This document shows, in pieces, positions 33,401 to 40,971 of a DNA stretch of 64,000 nt. A program made the translations under genes and the position numbers. The DNA is from Oxalobacter paeniformigenes (lineage in GTDB: Bacteria > Pseudomonadota > Gammaproteobacteria > Burkholderiales > Burkholderiaceae_D): positions 134,936-198,935 of the forward strand of contig NZ_JAMKYL010000003.1 in NCBI RefSeq assembly GCF_027158465.1, read 5' to 3'. How positions within the stretch are numbered: position 1 is the first letter of the stretch; each line of letters starts with the position of its first letter. Under the pieces are notes generated by a model. The model was given only the letters and a program-made list of their open reading frames with translations. It did not search any database and was not told the origin of the DNA.

Positions 33401-35602
33401 TGGGATCAGGCAAGGCGTGGCAAAGTCATGCTCATCGACGGAAAGCGCGTCGAAATCGACGAGGCTGCGAAAGCCATATCCGACAAGCTGGCCGATTTCG
33501 GCAAGACATGGCGTTCATCTTCCCGTGACGATTCCTTGCGCAACAAGCTGCTCAAACAAATCGGCAGCATGGTGCTTGACCAGACGCGCATGGAAGCATG
33601 GTGCGATATGGTGGACGGTGCGCGTCTCGGAGAAGAAACCGGCCCGTGGATGAAATACGTGTTCAATCCGGTCAAGCAGGCAGCCGACAAGACACGGCTT
33701 TCGCAAGCAGAGTACACCAAACGCCTGACGGAAATCATCGACAGTTTCCGGTTCACGCGGGAAACCATCGAAGCGCCGGAACTGGGTTACACGTTCGGCA
33801 AGGATACCGGATACGGCAAGGCGGAACTGATACATGCGCTTTTGCATACCGGCAATATGTCGAACTTCCAGCGGCTTCTTGTCGGGCGCGGCTGGGGTTC
33901 CGTGCTGAATGGACAGGTAAACGCGGCCAGATGGAACGCTTTTATGTCCCGCATGATTGCGGAAGGACGTATCACCGAAAAGGACATGGATGGTGTGCAG
34001 AAAATCTGGGACGTGTTCGAGGAATTGAAACCGCAGTCTCAAAGAGCATACAAGGAAGTGTTCGGTCGGTACTTTGATGAAATCACGGCGACACCGTTCA
34101 CAATGTTCGGCAAGCGATATGCCGGCGGATATGTTCCGGTCATATACGATTCGCGAGAATCCGGTGCCGGTGAAAAGCAGCTCAATCCGACAATGGACTT
34201 GCTTAACCAGATGGGTACCGCATTCCCGCGTTTGCAGGCAGGTTGGGGCAATTCACGAAAAGAAGGGAACTTCGGCCCGTTGTTGCTGGATCTGTCCCGG
34301 CTTCGTGACCATATCAGCAGACAGATTCTGTTTGCGAATATGGCGCCGGTGAACAAGGATGTGTCAAGGTTGCTGAATCGCAAAAATGTCAGCGATACGA
34401 TTCGTGGCTATGATCCGGAATTCATGGGGACAGTCATCAAACCGTGGTTGTCCAGAGCGATCACACAGAATCTGGAAACGTCCGGGAAGAAACCGGCGCC
34501 ATATGACAAGGTAGCGCGTGAATTGAGAACCCGCGCCGGTGCGATCACGATGTTCGGGAATGTGGTGAATGCCATCGAACAGGTTTTCGATATGACGGCG
34601 GCATATTCCAAAGTCAAAGGCCGGTACCTGACGGATGCTTTCCGGACGATGGTGTCAGACCGGGCCGGTACGGTTAAAGCCGTCATGGATGCGTCAGACT
34701 ATATGCGCGGAAGAAGGAGCGCCGAAATCATGGCTGCCAATGGTCGGCTTGAGCAGGCATTACGACCTGGCAGATTGAAAAAGCTGGATAGGTGGTTGAT
34801 TGACCACGCCTATTTCCTGCAAGCATCCGTTGATAATTTCTGCGGACCGTTGACATGGATGGCCGCGTACAATCAGGCGACGGAATCCGGCTTGTCGCAC
34901 AGGGATGCCGTGTCGCAGGCGGACAGTGTCGTGCGTCAGGTATTCGGCGCGAATGCGGCGGAAGATGTTGCGAACTTCGAGGCTGGCGGGTCGCTGAAAA
35001 GGCTGTTCAGTCAGTTCACCGGCTACTTCATCCAGCGTGCGAACCTGATTTCCGGTGAATACAGCAAGATTCAGCGAAGCGATATTGCCAACAGAAAGGC
35101 GTCTGTCGCCATCTTGCTGTTGCAAACGGCTTTGCTGCCGGCATGGATCGGCGCGGCGATTCGCAAGTTCGCCGCCGGTGGCGATGATGACGAAACGTAT
35201 GCCAGCTGGTTGCTGGACGTGTTCGGCTGGGGAACGGTCAATTATGGCTTGTCGATGGGCGGTCTTGCAGGTCAAATCTCGAACGCGGCACTTGACTGGT
35301 ATCGCGGCAAATCGTTCTCGTCCGGCAGGGTGTTCTATCCTCCGGCAATCAAGATGATTGAGGACGCATTCAAGTTCCGCAAGTGGGAAGATTCAAGCGG
35401 CGATTTCGATGTGTCGAAGTTCATTCAGGACATGGCGGAAATCGAGCGGGTGGTTCCAGGATTGCCTATCATCCCGGCACGTCCAGTCGCAACGGCACGA
35501 TACATCTATGATGTGGCGACCGACGAGGTGCAACCGACAGGAGGATATGACTTCGTGCGTGGTGTCGTGACGGGCAGGGCGAGTGCGGATAGCAGGCAAT
35601 AG
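27407..35602 (+). CDS. Giant polyvalent DNA-ejection protein (2731 residues)
   Basis: A single 8.2-kb gene for a podovirus internal virion protein of the polyvalent type. Visible parts: hydrophobic N-terminal segments (about 270-410); QWVQVRTPNFKRWFGDWEK (about 880-900), a standard polyvalent-protein motif; two LPD3-like domains (about 945-1030 and 1305-1395); an ART-PolyVal-like domain (about 1080-1240) with EPLVVYHGTTADFDTF and YEHGYDGVIFDNIRD; a zincin-like HETAH at about 1491-1495 in FVHETAHFMLEVYGDL; long charged coiled coils (1580-1950); and a C-terminal membrane-like segment near 2563-2590. It should enter the host with DNA. Enzyme activities are inferred. Confidence 0.85.
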   Translation: MRVDAIGTVRTFEDTGIDPAPVDAGAAWDATGHGEIPEPSTESLSERANRSVEQMRKEFAEIQKQNDEWRNNVLRMNVAQADNAVPDDEARVNELAKQFNAPADMVRNYRKLFEAQARNLKLEELQKTNPKTAEFLTDPNNARIAHDDIDNLARTEDAIDSVLAYPQAFAAGIVRDFLGNRIKGATERILSSNYTTRMMQDVYAGAIGLSDDRLASQWDDIDAVEYKTMRDIIMTPAQAVIAAGNRIDVPDKQKPFGVQVAAGLGQVAGQIASAFIDPAGQLSALIDQGIGAVSDDVQKDIEAAREAGVDVDFSSRLAAIIGGGVATGVTEKLSLELIGSPLASRIANRAARFATRTLVGGLSEGFQEVAESALQTYIRQQFTNPGAKYQTGAEMFDEFTVSGAVGAIVANMLGLRRFRIGRATEKGIKSLNDEAKASKLRGRDKQVYETLVSTQTEGTPLENAYINTEAWRTYFQSQGLDPKEQAERYGVTNYDEAVATGSDLSIPFPAYQADFSASDHAPNFVRDTKLSENGMTVNEQEAYMQRLEERAKETESLLERIGKESENARAVNDVLSRLTDDIAVQLEPTFDKQTARTQATIMARAFLNPVQRDVIERAREQGEELTADEIAGRIRDAFDRYGLTINPSATPTTLNTRKDVDPAIDSMLEKLRKNEIPKERDVYGQSLLEYIRKKGGIRPNDVIRDMVKNKELPRSILNEKGMGADELAALQDVLDFGIETESMQADNALLDALVNEYTTGEKRYSNAQLNAGLLAELQALDNLSRDIAAAGIDLNADNATIRDALSKYYEEQNGKNTGKESQTAETERYEQRGFTESDIPTAEERAEANRQYDEIEKKYRRTPLWMKAPNGKPTKLTERQWVQVRTPNFKRWFGDWEKAGIRERLGNQDPVAVEAKYNTASPKERRDIALGFFPENVTVTKPVGNVVISRRSIRSSFSHGSTDVKLDVMPYLTEILEKSEYIDTLQDFDGGNIQNHYFATKITHGGQNKLVFMRARKMPGRENQLYVHDVFVEEDIKQKDQSDVSKSGYSRNTVDQLRGSDLYKSILQDIYAVDKDAVSKVVDKNGEPLVVYHGTTADFDTFKPSESRKTEGTGMWFGSSNIAGTYTGRDKSTGSVMPVFLNAKNPVIVNAKRSFWSEIGGDISIREYGKKRGTTLAKIFGFRRTQYGDWSDYATTDDIARYAYEHGYDGVIFDNIRDIGPTEELTSDESYTPSSIYSVSTPKQIKSAIGNIGTFSESQNILYQREPVVRLTGDELGNSADIFDAARNWYKQNLQGTSVNRSEIGDIRFSGKGWNKVKRGIKGDSLKAKIIPAIRDVIAHGKYHGRTGLNKSRTDDIVAFHYFTADVSIGDDIIPVGVNVGEDVYGNLFYNINHHPDDLLKKKAPILPREEARGLEPDNPRNHQSSSHGPRVRDTESDVLEQSIKQNEDGVNLFILNKKNQGKVRGATIINPDRTMRIELFKDANYSTFVHETAHFMLEVYGDLASDPQSSEYIRNEYATIRKYLGTKDGEAITREQHEKFARSFEAYLMEGKAPSPELQGIFSRFKNWLLNIYRSMRGLRVNLNKDIREVFDRMLASDEEISVMRDASELQPLFATAEKMGIAQDEFDAYMKIAEKELIDAQDRFRQKAMKAKLREKRKGYKEELEAEKNRVEKEYDRDPVVAAFNDLTSDNGISLNEAELRRIYGKAFLAKLPRKNGKRIYSKDGNVSLEELAEGLGFNSGDELIRAIAQLPNRKKYIEDKARQNIIDREGDVLNSDNIADEAENALHNEYMEQRLKKELAILMVKTTKLSEQRKRIEQRKEAKRIEEDVNAQVDAMEVAARSVIAEKPVKELKPNLYLRAMQKASRQARQELDRTDPDYTAAARQKQAEIMNNILYREATRVQKELNRRTLQAKAVVRKSLKDAVKTRDSLFVNRAKYIAAKLGLGGNADLIMQRIVTEEKNRQDVEPFRYDLAVPLRELNTATALDVLEDVKANWDQARRGKVMLIDGKRVEIDEAAKAISDKLADFGKTWRSSSRDDSLRNKLLKQIGSMVLDQTRMEAWCDMVDGARLGEETGPWMKYVFNPVKQAADKTRLSQAEYTKRLTEIIDSFRFTRETIEAPELGYTFGKDTGYGKAELIHALLHTGNMSNFQRLLVGRGWGSVLNGQVNAARWNAFMSRMIAEGRITEKDMDGVQKIWDVFEELKPQSQRAYKEVFGRYFDEITATPFTMFGKRYAGGYVPVIYDSRESGAGEKQLNPTMDLLNQMGTAFPRLQAGWGNSRKEGNFGPLLLDLSRLRDHISRQILFANMAPVNKDVSRLLNRKNVSDTIRGYDPEFMGTVIKPWLSRAITQNLETSGKKPAPYDKVARELRTRAGAITMFGNVVNAIEQVFDMTAAYSKVKGRYLTDAFRTMVSDRAGTVKAVMDASDYMRGRRSAEIMAANGRLEQALRPGRLKKLDRWLIDHAYFLQASVDNFCGPLTWMAAYNQATESGLSHRDAVSQADSVVRQVFGANAAEDVANFEAGGSLKRLFSQFTGYFIQRANLISGEYSKIQRSDIANRKASVAILLLQTALLPAWIGAAIRKFAAGGDDDETYASWLLDVFGWGTVNYGLSMGGLAGQISNAALDWYRGKSFSSGRVFYPPAIKMIEDAFKFRKWEDSSGDFDVSKFIQDMAEIERVVPGLPIIPARPVATARYIYDVATDEVQPTGGYDFVRGVVTGRASADSRQ

Positions 35603-35680
35603 CGCGCATTGACAAGCGTGCATCGAGGTGTCCCATAGCGCATACATGAAGCGTGTAAGGTATGCGCAAGGGGGACGCGC

Positions 35681-37060
35681 ATGACAGTAGAATCCATCGC
35701 ACGAAAAGCCGGGCCATACGAGTTCACGGAAGGCGCATCGTATCCGTTTTATTTCAAGATTTTTGAGAAAACGGACGTGTACGTCGTCGTGACAGACGAT
35801 ACCGGTGTAGAAACGACAATCGAGGCCGACACTGATTATCGTGTCGTCATGAATGAAAATCAGGATAGTGATGCTGGCGGATATGTCACTTTGTTGAAGG
35901 ACTACACCGGCAGCAAAATCACGATTGGCAGTCAGGTACCTTACGATCAGGGCGTAAATATCACGAGCAAGGGCGGGTTTTATCCGAGTACGCTCAACAA
36001 GGCATATGACAAGCTGACCATCCTCTGTCAGCAACTGCTGGAGCAAGTATCGCGCTGTATCAAGGTCAACATATCGTCAGGTGTGTCGGCAGACGAGTAC
36101 AAGGATGAGCTGGAAGGTCTTGTCAATCAGTCTGTATCCAGTGCGGCCAGTGCTGCAGCGTCCGCACAGCAGGCGGCAACAGATAGCGCTCAAGCGGTAT
36201 CAGATTCAGCCACTGCATTATCGCGATCGACAACAGCGCTTACGCAATCCGGCACCGCGCTATCGCAATCGACTACCGCGCTATCGCAATCAACGGATGC
36301 GGTCAACAGCATTCAACCTGCACTTTCTGCCGCGCAGCAAGCGTCCAACGATGCGGCAGAAGCGGTAACGAAATCTGAACAGGCGCTTGCAGAAACCGCT
36401 GCAATCGACAGCAAGGTGGAGCAGGCTGTCAATGATGCGATTTCTGGTGTGATCATCCCTGGCTTGTCCAAAGAGACCATTACAGGCGCACTGGGATACG
36501 TCCCGTATGACGGACAAACCAACAGCAACGACTTCGCCACGAATGCGGAAGTCGCCGAAGCGATTGCCGCCATCCCTGGCTTGTCCAAAGAGACCATTAC
36601 AGGCGCACTGGGATACGTCCCGTATGACGGACAAACCAACAGCAACGACTTCGCCACGAATGCGGAAGTCGCCGAAGCGATTGCCGCCATCCCGGAGTTG
36701 ACCGCGGAGACCATCGAAAGCGCGTTGGGCTATATCCCGTATGACGCAGAGGCCAACAGCAAAGACTTCGCCACCGAACCGGAAGTCAGTCAAGCCATAC
36801 AGCAAGCGGTGGACGCCATACCGGAACAAGTCAACGCCGACTGGAATGCCACCGAGGGGGCGGCGGCGATCCTCAACAAGCCGGTTCTGTCCGCGATAGC
36901 CACCAGCGGGAACTATGCCGATCTGGCAGGAAAACCGGCGACGGCAGGAATGCAAGTCTTTACGGAAAACGGCACCTTCACCGTACCGGAAGGCGTCACG
37001 GAATTGGCTGTTTACATCATCGGCGGCTCAGGCGGCGGAACAGGCGGATACGCATGGTAA
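35681..37060 (+). CDS. Tail fibre protein, T7 gp17-like N-terminus
   Basis: A 459-residue protein. The first 150 residues match the virion-attachment domain of T7-type tail fibres (YEFTEGASYPFYFKIFEKTD; KGGFYPSTLNKAYDKLTILC). A Ser/Ala/Thr coiled region (165-240) follows, then two exact 39-residue repeats and one degenerate copy (about 258-370). It ends in the start of a glycine-rich tip, IIGGSGGGTGGYAW, where an in-frame TAA stops it. The next gene continues the tip in the same frame. It would bind the host receptor. Confidence 0.88.
   Translation: MTVESIARKAGPYEFTEGASYPFYFKIFEKTDVYVVVTDDTGVETTIEADTDYRVVMNENQDSDAGGYVTLLKDYTGSKITIGSQVPYDQGVNITSKGGFYPSTLNKAYDKLTILCQQLLEQVSRCIKVNISSGVSADEYKDELEGLVNQSVSSAASAAASAQQAATDSAQAVSDSATALSRSTTALTQSGTALSQSTTALSQSTDAVNSIQPALSAAQQASNDAAEAVTKSEQALAETAAIDSKVEQAVNDAISGVIIPGLSKETITGALGYVPYDGQTNSNDFATNAEVAEAIAAIPGLSKETITGALGYVPYDGQTNSNDFATNAEVAEAIAAIPELTAETIESALGYIPYDAEANSKDFATEPEVSQAIQQAVDAIPEQVNADWNATEGAAAILNKPVLSAIATSGNYADLAGKPATAGMQVFTENGTFTVPEGVTELAVYIIGGSGGGTGGYAW
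36454..36687 (+). repeat. Exact tandem duplication of 117 bp in the tail fibre gene
   Basis: Two identical 117-bp copies (36454-36570 and 36571-36687) encode two identical 39-residue units containing ETITGALGYVPYDGQTNSND. A third, diverged unit follows to about 36800. Perfect identity suggests recent expansion and likely length variation by recombination. Confidence 0.95.
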
Positions 37061-37075
37061 AAAAAGGAGAATGAT

Positions 37076-37456
37076 ATGGCTTATTACCCAGGTAACGGAC
37101 CAGGCGGCAAAGGAGCGGCAGTGCTTTATGTACTGAAAGCGACGCCCGGGCAGCAATTTCCGGTTGTCGTAGGCGCGGGCGGAGCAGGCGGCAGTCATGC
37201 AAATGTAAGCGGCTGGCAGACGTATATGAACGGCTCACCAGGCGGCGCCTCGTCATTCGGGACGGTCTCCGCTGAAGGTGGAAGCGGTGGCACGAGAAAC
37301 CAGACAGGAGCAGCGGGCGAACATATCAACGCGGCGGGAGCAGACTTCGCGCATTTTCAAACAGGCAACAGTGGTTCGGGAGGTGCGGCAGCGGCACAGG
37401 AATGGGCATCAGGCGGCGCAGGGTCTGCCGGACTCGTGATTGTGACATGGTGGTGA
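37076..37456 (+). CDS. Glycine-rich tail-fibre tip, separated by an in-frame stop
   Basis: A 126-residue protein rich in Gly (LKATPGQQFPVVVGAGGAGG; GSGGAAAAQEWASGGAGSAG), the glycine-rich receptor-binding tip common at the C-terminus of tail fibres. It lies in the same frame as the preceding fibre gene, separated by one TAA and five codons. AAAGGAG six bases before ATG offers its own start. Either the tip is a separate subunit, or the fibre has been interrupted. Confidence 0.75.
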   Translation: MAYYPGNGPGGKGAAVLYVLKATPGQQFPVVVGAGGAGGSHANVSGWQTYMNGSPGGASSFGTVSAEGGSGGTRNQTGAAGEHINAAGADFAHFQTGNSGSGGAAAAQEWASGGAGSAGLVIVTWW

Positions 37457-37459
37457 AAC

Positions 37460-38008
37460 ATGAAATACGCACTGATCAAAAAAGGAACGAAAACCGTCAT
37501 CAACGTCGTCGATACCGTCTTCGACGTTCCCGATGATTACAGCCTCATCGAATGCGGCGACGACGTACAGACAGGCACCATTTACGAAAACGGGGAATTT
37601 GTCGTACCCCAAACAACGGTGACGCTGGAAGAAGCGAAATCGGCAAAACTCACGGAAATCAACGCGGCTTGCGACAGCATCCTCAACGCCGCCATCAGCA
37701 CCTACCCGGAAACCGAAGTACTGACCTTCGACCAGCAGACAAGCGAAGCCAACGCCTATCTGGTAAGCCAGAACCCTGCCGATGCCCCATTACTCACTGC
37801 ACTGGCTGCCGGGCGCGGCATCACGCTGGACGATCTGGTACAGCGCGTCATCGCCAAGCACGACGCGTTTTCCCTGCTATCCGGCTACGTCATCGGGCAA
37901 CGTCAGGCACTCGAAGACCGGCTGGAACTGTGCGAAACCGTCGGGGACGTGCAAGCCATCGACGTCACCATCACCTTGCCGGAGGCCGGAAATGCCGAAA
38001 CGGCTTGA
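37460..38008 (+). CDS. DUF4376-type tail-fibre-associated protein
   Basis: A 182-residue protein. The N-terminal half has strands typical of small fibre-associated proteins (YALIKKGTKTVINVVDTVFD). The C-terminal half (LEEAKSAKLTEINAACDSIL; TFDQQTSEANAYL; GRGITLDDLVQRVIAKHDAF) is the DUF4376 domain seen next to tail fibres, probably in assembly. It follows the fibre tip gene by three bases. Confidence 0.8.
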   Translation: MKYALIKKGTKTVINVVDTVFDVPDDYSLIECGDDVQTGTIYENGEFVVPQTTVTLEEAKSAKLTEINAACDSILNAAISTYPETEVLTFDQQTSEANAYLVSQNPADAPLLTALAAGRGITLDDLVQRVIAKHDAFSLLSGYVIGQRQALEDRLELCETVGDVQAIDVTITLPEAGNAETA

Positions 38009-38237
38009 GCAAATTCCCATCGCGCTTGACCAGCTCGTCAACACGGTTTGCGGCGGCTGGGCGGACGAAACCATATCCAGCCGGGCATGGAGAAAGCGCG
38101 ATGACGGCAGGGGATGGGCGTTGTTGCGGCGGGTGATCGACGCGCTTTTTTTCTGGCAGAAAGACCATTGCGAGAGCGCGTATCTGTCCGAGAAGAACCG
38201 CTTGCAGTGTCCGCCGGCGTTGAGGGGGCAGCCATGA
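37992..38237 (+). CDS. Small conserved phage protein upstream of the holin-like gene
   Basis: An 81-residue protein, MPKRLEQIPIALDQLVNTVC at the start, with GGWADETISSRAWRKRDDGR. Similar small proteins occur before lysis genes in many Burkholderiales and enteric prophages, without known role. It overlaps the tail-associated gene by 17 bases and the holin-like gene by four. Confidence 0.7.
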   Translation: MPKRLEQIPIALDQLVNTVCGGWADETISSRAWRKRDDGRGWALLRRVIDALFFWQKDHCESAYLSEKNRLQCPPALRGQP

Positions 38238-38527
38238 CACTGAAAGACGAACTGCCGCACGATCCGGAAGCGGCGCATGCGCTCATCCGGCAAAAACTGA
38301 ACGAACATACCGAAGCGATCAAGGATGTGCAGCGGGAGAACATAGCGCAGAACATCAAGCTTGACCGCATCGATAATCAGTTGCGCGATGTCAAGAAAGA
38401 TACCGAAGGTATTGTTGACGCGATTCAGGCGACAAGAACGCTCAGAAAAGTTCTCGTGTGGTTGGCCAGCATTATCGGTTCTGGTTACACGATCTGGGAA
38501 GTGTACAAGTATTTTCTGGGCAAATGA
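38234..38527 (+). CDS. Holin-like protein with C-terminal membrane segment
   Basis: From MTLKDELPHDPEAAHALIRQ the product is 97 residues, with a coiled coil (about 20-65) and one membrane segment (about 72-92, VLVWLASIIGSGYTIWEVY). This resembles XhlA-type holin or holin-associated proteins. Overlap with the endolysin gene by four bases places it in the lysis cassette. SAR endolysins work with pinholins, consistent with a small membrane protein here. Confidence 0.7.
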   Translation: MTLKDELPHDPEAAHALIRQKLNEHTEAIKDVQRENIAQNIKLDRIDNQLRDVKKDTEGIVDAIQATRTLRKVLVWLASIIGSGYTIWEVYKYFLGK

Positions 38528-39039
38528 TGAATAACCGTATCAAAAAACTGACCATCGCCTCACTTGCCGCCATATCCATCTGCATACCGTTCGTCGTTAA
38601 CTTCGAAGGGGATGAACCGGTCGGCTATGCCGATCCCGTCGGCATCCCGACAGCAGGCGTCGGACACACCGGGCCGGACGTCATCATCGGAAAATGGTAC
38701 GACGAAGCGACCCGGCAAGGCTGGCTGAAAAACGATCTGGCCGAAGCCGCCGCGATCGTCGAACGATGCGCACCGTCAACCATCGACGTGTACCAGCGAG
38801 CCGCCTTCGTCTCATTCGCATACAACGTCGGCGCCGGAAAAAAAGGCGTGAAAGACGGGTTTTGCGTCCTCAAAAACGGCAATACACCGACCCACATCAA
38901 ACGGGCCAGAGCAAAAGACAAAGCCGGAGCCTGCAAGGCATTGTTGTCCTGGACGAAAGCAGGCGGAAAAGTCCTGCCCGGACTGGTCAAACGCCGGAAA
39001 GCGGAATACGAACTGTGCATGACGGAAGACGAAACATGA
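38524..39039 (+). CDS. SAR endolysin (GH24 lysozyme)
   Basis: A 171-residue lysozyme with an N-terminal signal-anchor (about 8-25, LTIASLAAISICIPFVV) in place of a cleaved signal, the feature of SAR endolysins. The catalytic triad spacing E-8-D-5-T is exact: Glu28 in NFEGD, Asp37 in YADP and Thr43 in IPTAGVGHT. The enzyme cleaves the glycan backbone of peptidoglycan after release from the membrane. It overlaps both lysis neighbours by four bases. Confidence 0.94.
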   Translation: MMNNRIKKLTIASLAAISICIPFVVNFEGDEPVGYADPVGIPTAGVGHTGPDVIIGKWYDEATRQGWLKNDLAEAAAIVERCAPSTIDVYQRAAFVSFAYNVGAGKKGVKDGFCVLKNGNTPTHIKRARAKDKAGACKALLSWTKAGGKVLPGLVKRRKAEYELCMTEDET

Positions 39040-39380
39040 AACAGAACATCATCATCGCGGCATGCCTGATCGCCGGATTCACGGCAGGATGGATTGCCAA
39101 CGGGTGGCGTATGTCCGCCGATTCAACTACCGAGAAACTCTCGGCAGTTCAAGCAGAAGCCGACCATTTTCGTGACGCCACGAAAATGATCAACGACAGT
39201 GTCAACGAGTATTTAAGAAATACTGAACAACTGGAAAAGAGAATCGCCGAACTGAAAAAGGAACTGGCTCATGCGAAGAAAAACAATCCTGTCCCTGTTG
39301 AGTGCCGTCCTGATCTTGATCGGTTGCGCATCCTCGCCGAAGCCGTCCATACAGCCAACCGTGCCGCCGCTGGACAGTAG
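39036..39380 (+). CDS. Rz-like inner-membrane spanin
   Basis: A 114-residue protein with an N-terminal membrane segment (IIIAACLIAGFTAGWIA) and a long periplasmic coiled coil (about 28-90), as in i-spanins of the Rz type. The o-spanin Rz1 is encoded inside and beyond it in another frame, the classic overlapping arrangement. Spanins fuse inner and outer membranes in the last step of lysis. Confidence 0.9.
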   Translation: MKQNIIIAACLIAGFTAGWIANGWRMSADSTTEKLSAVQAEADHFRDATKMINDSVNEYLRNTEQLEKRIAELKKELAHAKKNNPVPVECRPDLDRLRILAEAVHTANRAAAGQ

Positions 39381-39525
39381 TCTGGCTGCTGACTGTAAGG
39401 CGTTGCCGGAGCCACCGGACGGGGATTATGACGAGCTTACAGGCTGGATGGTGGATGTGATCGGTATGTATGGGGAGTGCGCGGCAAGACACAAGACAAT
39501 GGTGAGAGTATGGGAAACACTATGA
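39271..39525 (+). CDS. Rz1-like outer-membrane lipoprotein spanin
   Basis: An 84-residue lipoprotein: the signal MRRKTILSLLSAVLILIGCA has lipobox LIGC with Cys19, followed by a Pro-rich stretch (SSPKPSIQPTVPP). It overlaps Rz by 110 bases in a different frame and extends past it, the overlapped Rz/Rz1 class. Together with Rz it should span the periplasm. Confidence 0.9.
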   Translation: MRRKTILSLLSAVLILIGCASSPKPSIQPTVPPLDSSLAADCKALPEPPDGDYDELTGWMVDVIGMYGECAARHKTMVRVWETL

Positions 39526-39653
39526 AGAAGCAAGTATATACATACTTTGTTTGTTAATTATCTATTGTGTTCTTAATTAAATAGTGCGAAAATGACAAAG
39601 CTGACTCGTGAAGGACACAGGCTGGGTTCCCTAATGGGAGTAGGCGTTTTCGC

Positions 39654-40679
39654 TTAGAATTCCTTTGCCCCTGGGGTCGGCACCCTACAATCTTTTTTTG
39701 TCAGGTTCCTCTTTATGTTATCCAGAATATTTTCTGGATCTTTTTTTATCTCTTCAACAATGAGTTCAATCGCCGCATTTGAGTAAGAATAGCTTGGCTG
39801 CTTGAAATGTTTATGTGTGTAACATAATTTTTCCTGTGATTTGATGTCATAATAGCTATTAAACATATTGAAATGCGAAATATTAAATTTATCAATAATA
39901 TCGCCTTTATACATTATGGAAATGTTCTGTCTCTTAAGGCGTTTTGTTACTTCTTCGCATAATTTCCTTGCTGTAAATTTGTGTGTTTCGTTTGGGTCTT
40001 TTAATTCTTTAATGATTCGACAAGGAATTTCAGAAGTTTTATCAATTGAAATAATACCTGATGCTTTTGATTTATCTTTCGTTATGTAATATTCGTGACG
40101 AATTGTTATTGCAAACTTATCATTGTTTCCACTCATTAAATTTAAGATATCTTCATTTGTATCAATAAGTTTTTTTGATATCTTTTCTGGATACTTGGAT
40201 TTTACTTCCTCCTTTTTCATAGAATTAAGTGAGACGAGCAAATTTACAAAGTGATCAGGAATAATTTCTATTACATCAACTTGGTGGAATTGATTCAGCT
40301 TTGCTATGAAGTTTAGGACGCATGCCTGAAATAATGGTGCATAAACCATCTCATACTCTTCAGTAATGAAGTGGGTACTGGTATTTCTTAACTCAATTAT
40401 TTTTTCAAGGTTAATCCGTAATGGATCCTTATTGTTTGTAAATATTATTTTTATGCAATTTTCAAGATTTATTGTTCTATTTTGATTATCTTTGTAATAG
40501 ATGCTATCTTCTCCAACAGTTTTTATAAGATGAGCCTTTAGCATGAGTTCCCATGCATTGCATATGAAGAAAGAAAATCCTTCTACACGATACTTAATCG
40601 TTGGTTTGTTGTATATCTCAATTGAGAGTATGAATGCTTCTATTGACTTTCGAATAAGGTAATCTTGAATTTCCATCAT
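39654..40679 (-). CDS. DUF3644 family protein (AT-rich cargo gene)
   Basis: A 341-residue protein with FFICNAWELMLKAHLIK near residues 33-50 and ELRNTSTHF, the pattern of DUF3644 proteins. The gene is far more AT-rich than its neighbours and opposes the lysis operon, so it is a late-acquired cargo gene. Members of the family occur in defence islands and near mobile elements, with no proven mechanism. The His/Asn residues of RNTSTHF resemble the RNxxxH-type motif of HEPN RNases (inference). An inverted repeat (39586-39653) abuts its end. Confidence 0.75.
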   Translation of the reverse strand: MMEIQDYLIRKSIEAFILSIEIYNKPTIKYRVEGFSFFICNAWELMLKAHLIKTVGEDSIYYKDNQNRTINLENCIKIIFTNNKDPLRINLEKIIELRNTSTHFITEEYEMVYAPLFQACVLNFIAKLNQFHQVDVIEIIPDHFVNLLVSLNSMKKEEVKSKYPEKISKKLIDTNEDILNLMSGNNDKFAITIRHEYYITKDKSKASGIISIDKTSEIPCRIIKELKDPNETHKFTARKLCEEVTKRLKRQNISIMYKGDIIDKFNISHFNMFNSYYDIKSQEKLCYTHKHFKQPSYSYSNAAIELIVEEIKKDPENILDNIKRNLTKKDCRVPTPGAKEF

Positions 40680-40971
40680 TGCATATTCTCACTTTTTTAT
40701 GGCATCCTAGTGTACTCTCTGCTTATATGAGGCCGTGAATAGGAAAACCTGCAAACTGATGGGTCGAAATGACCGCATTAATTAAGAGATATTTTCAGTA
40801 TGCACAACAGACGAGTTGTTTGTCAAATACTAATTGTTTCAGCATGAGTTACAATTCTTTGCAATGATTTTTGTCTATCTCTCAAGTTGGTAGCACGCCC
40901 CCGCAACCAGTTTGATACGCCGCTGAATTTTTAGCGACGTTTTTGTTTTGTCCGTATGACACACAAGCTAA
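40680..40971. other. Non-coding interval between the DUF3644 gene and remnant frame
   Basis: AT-rich at the left, where the promoter of the leftward DUF3644 gene must lie, and with no convincing reading frame or RNA gene. The whole interval to the next certain gene (41490) is about 810 bp and holds only a remnant open frame and one terminator. Confidence 0.5.
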
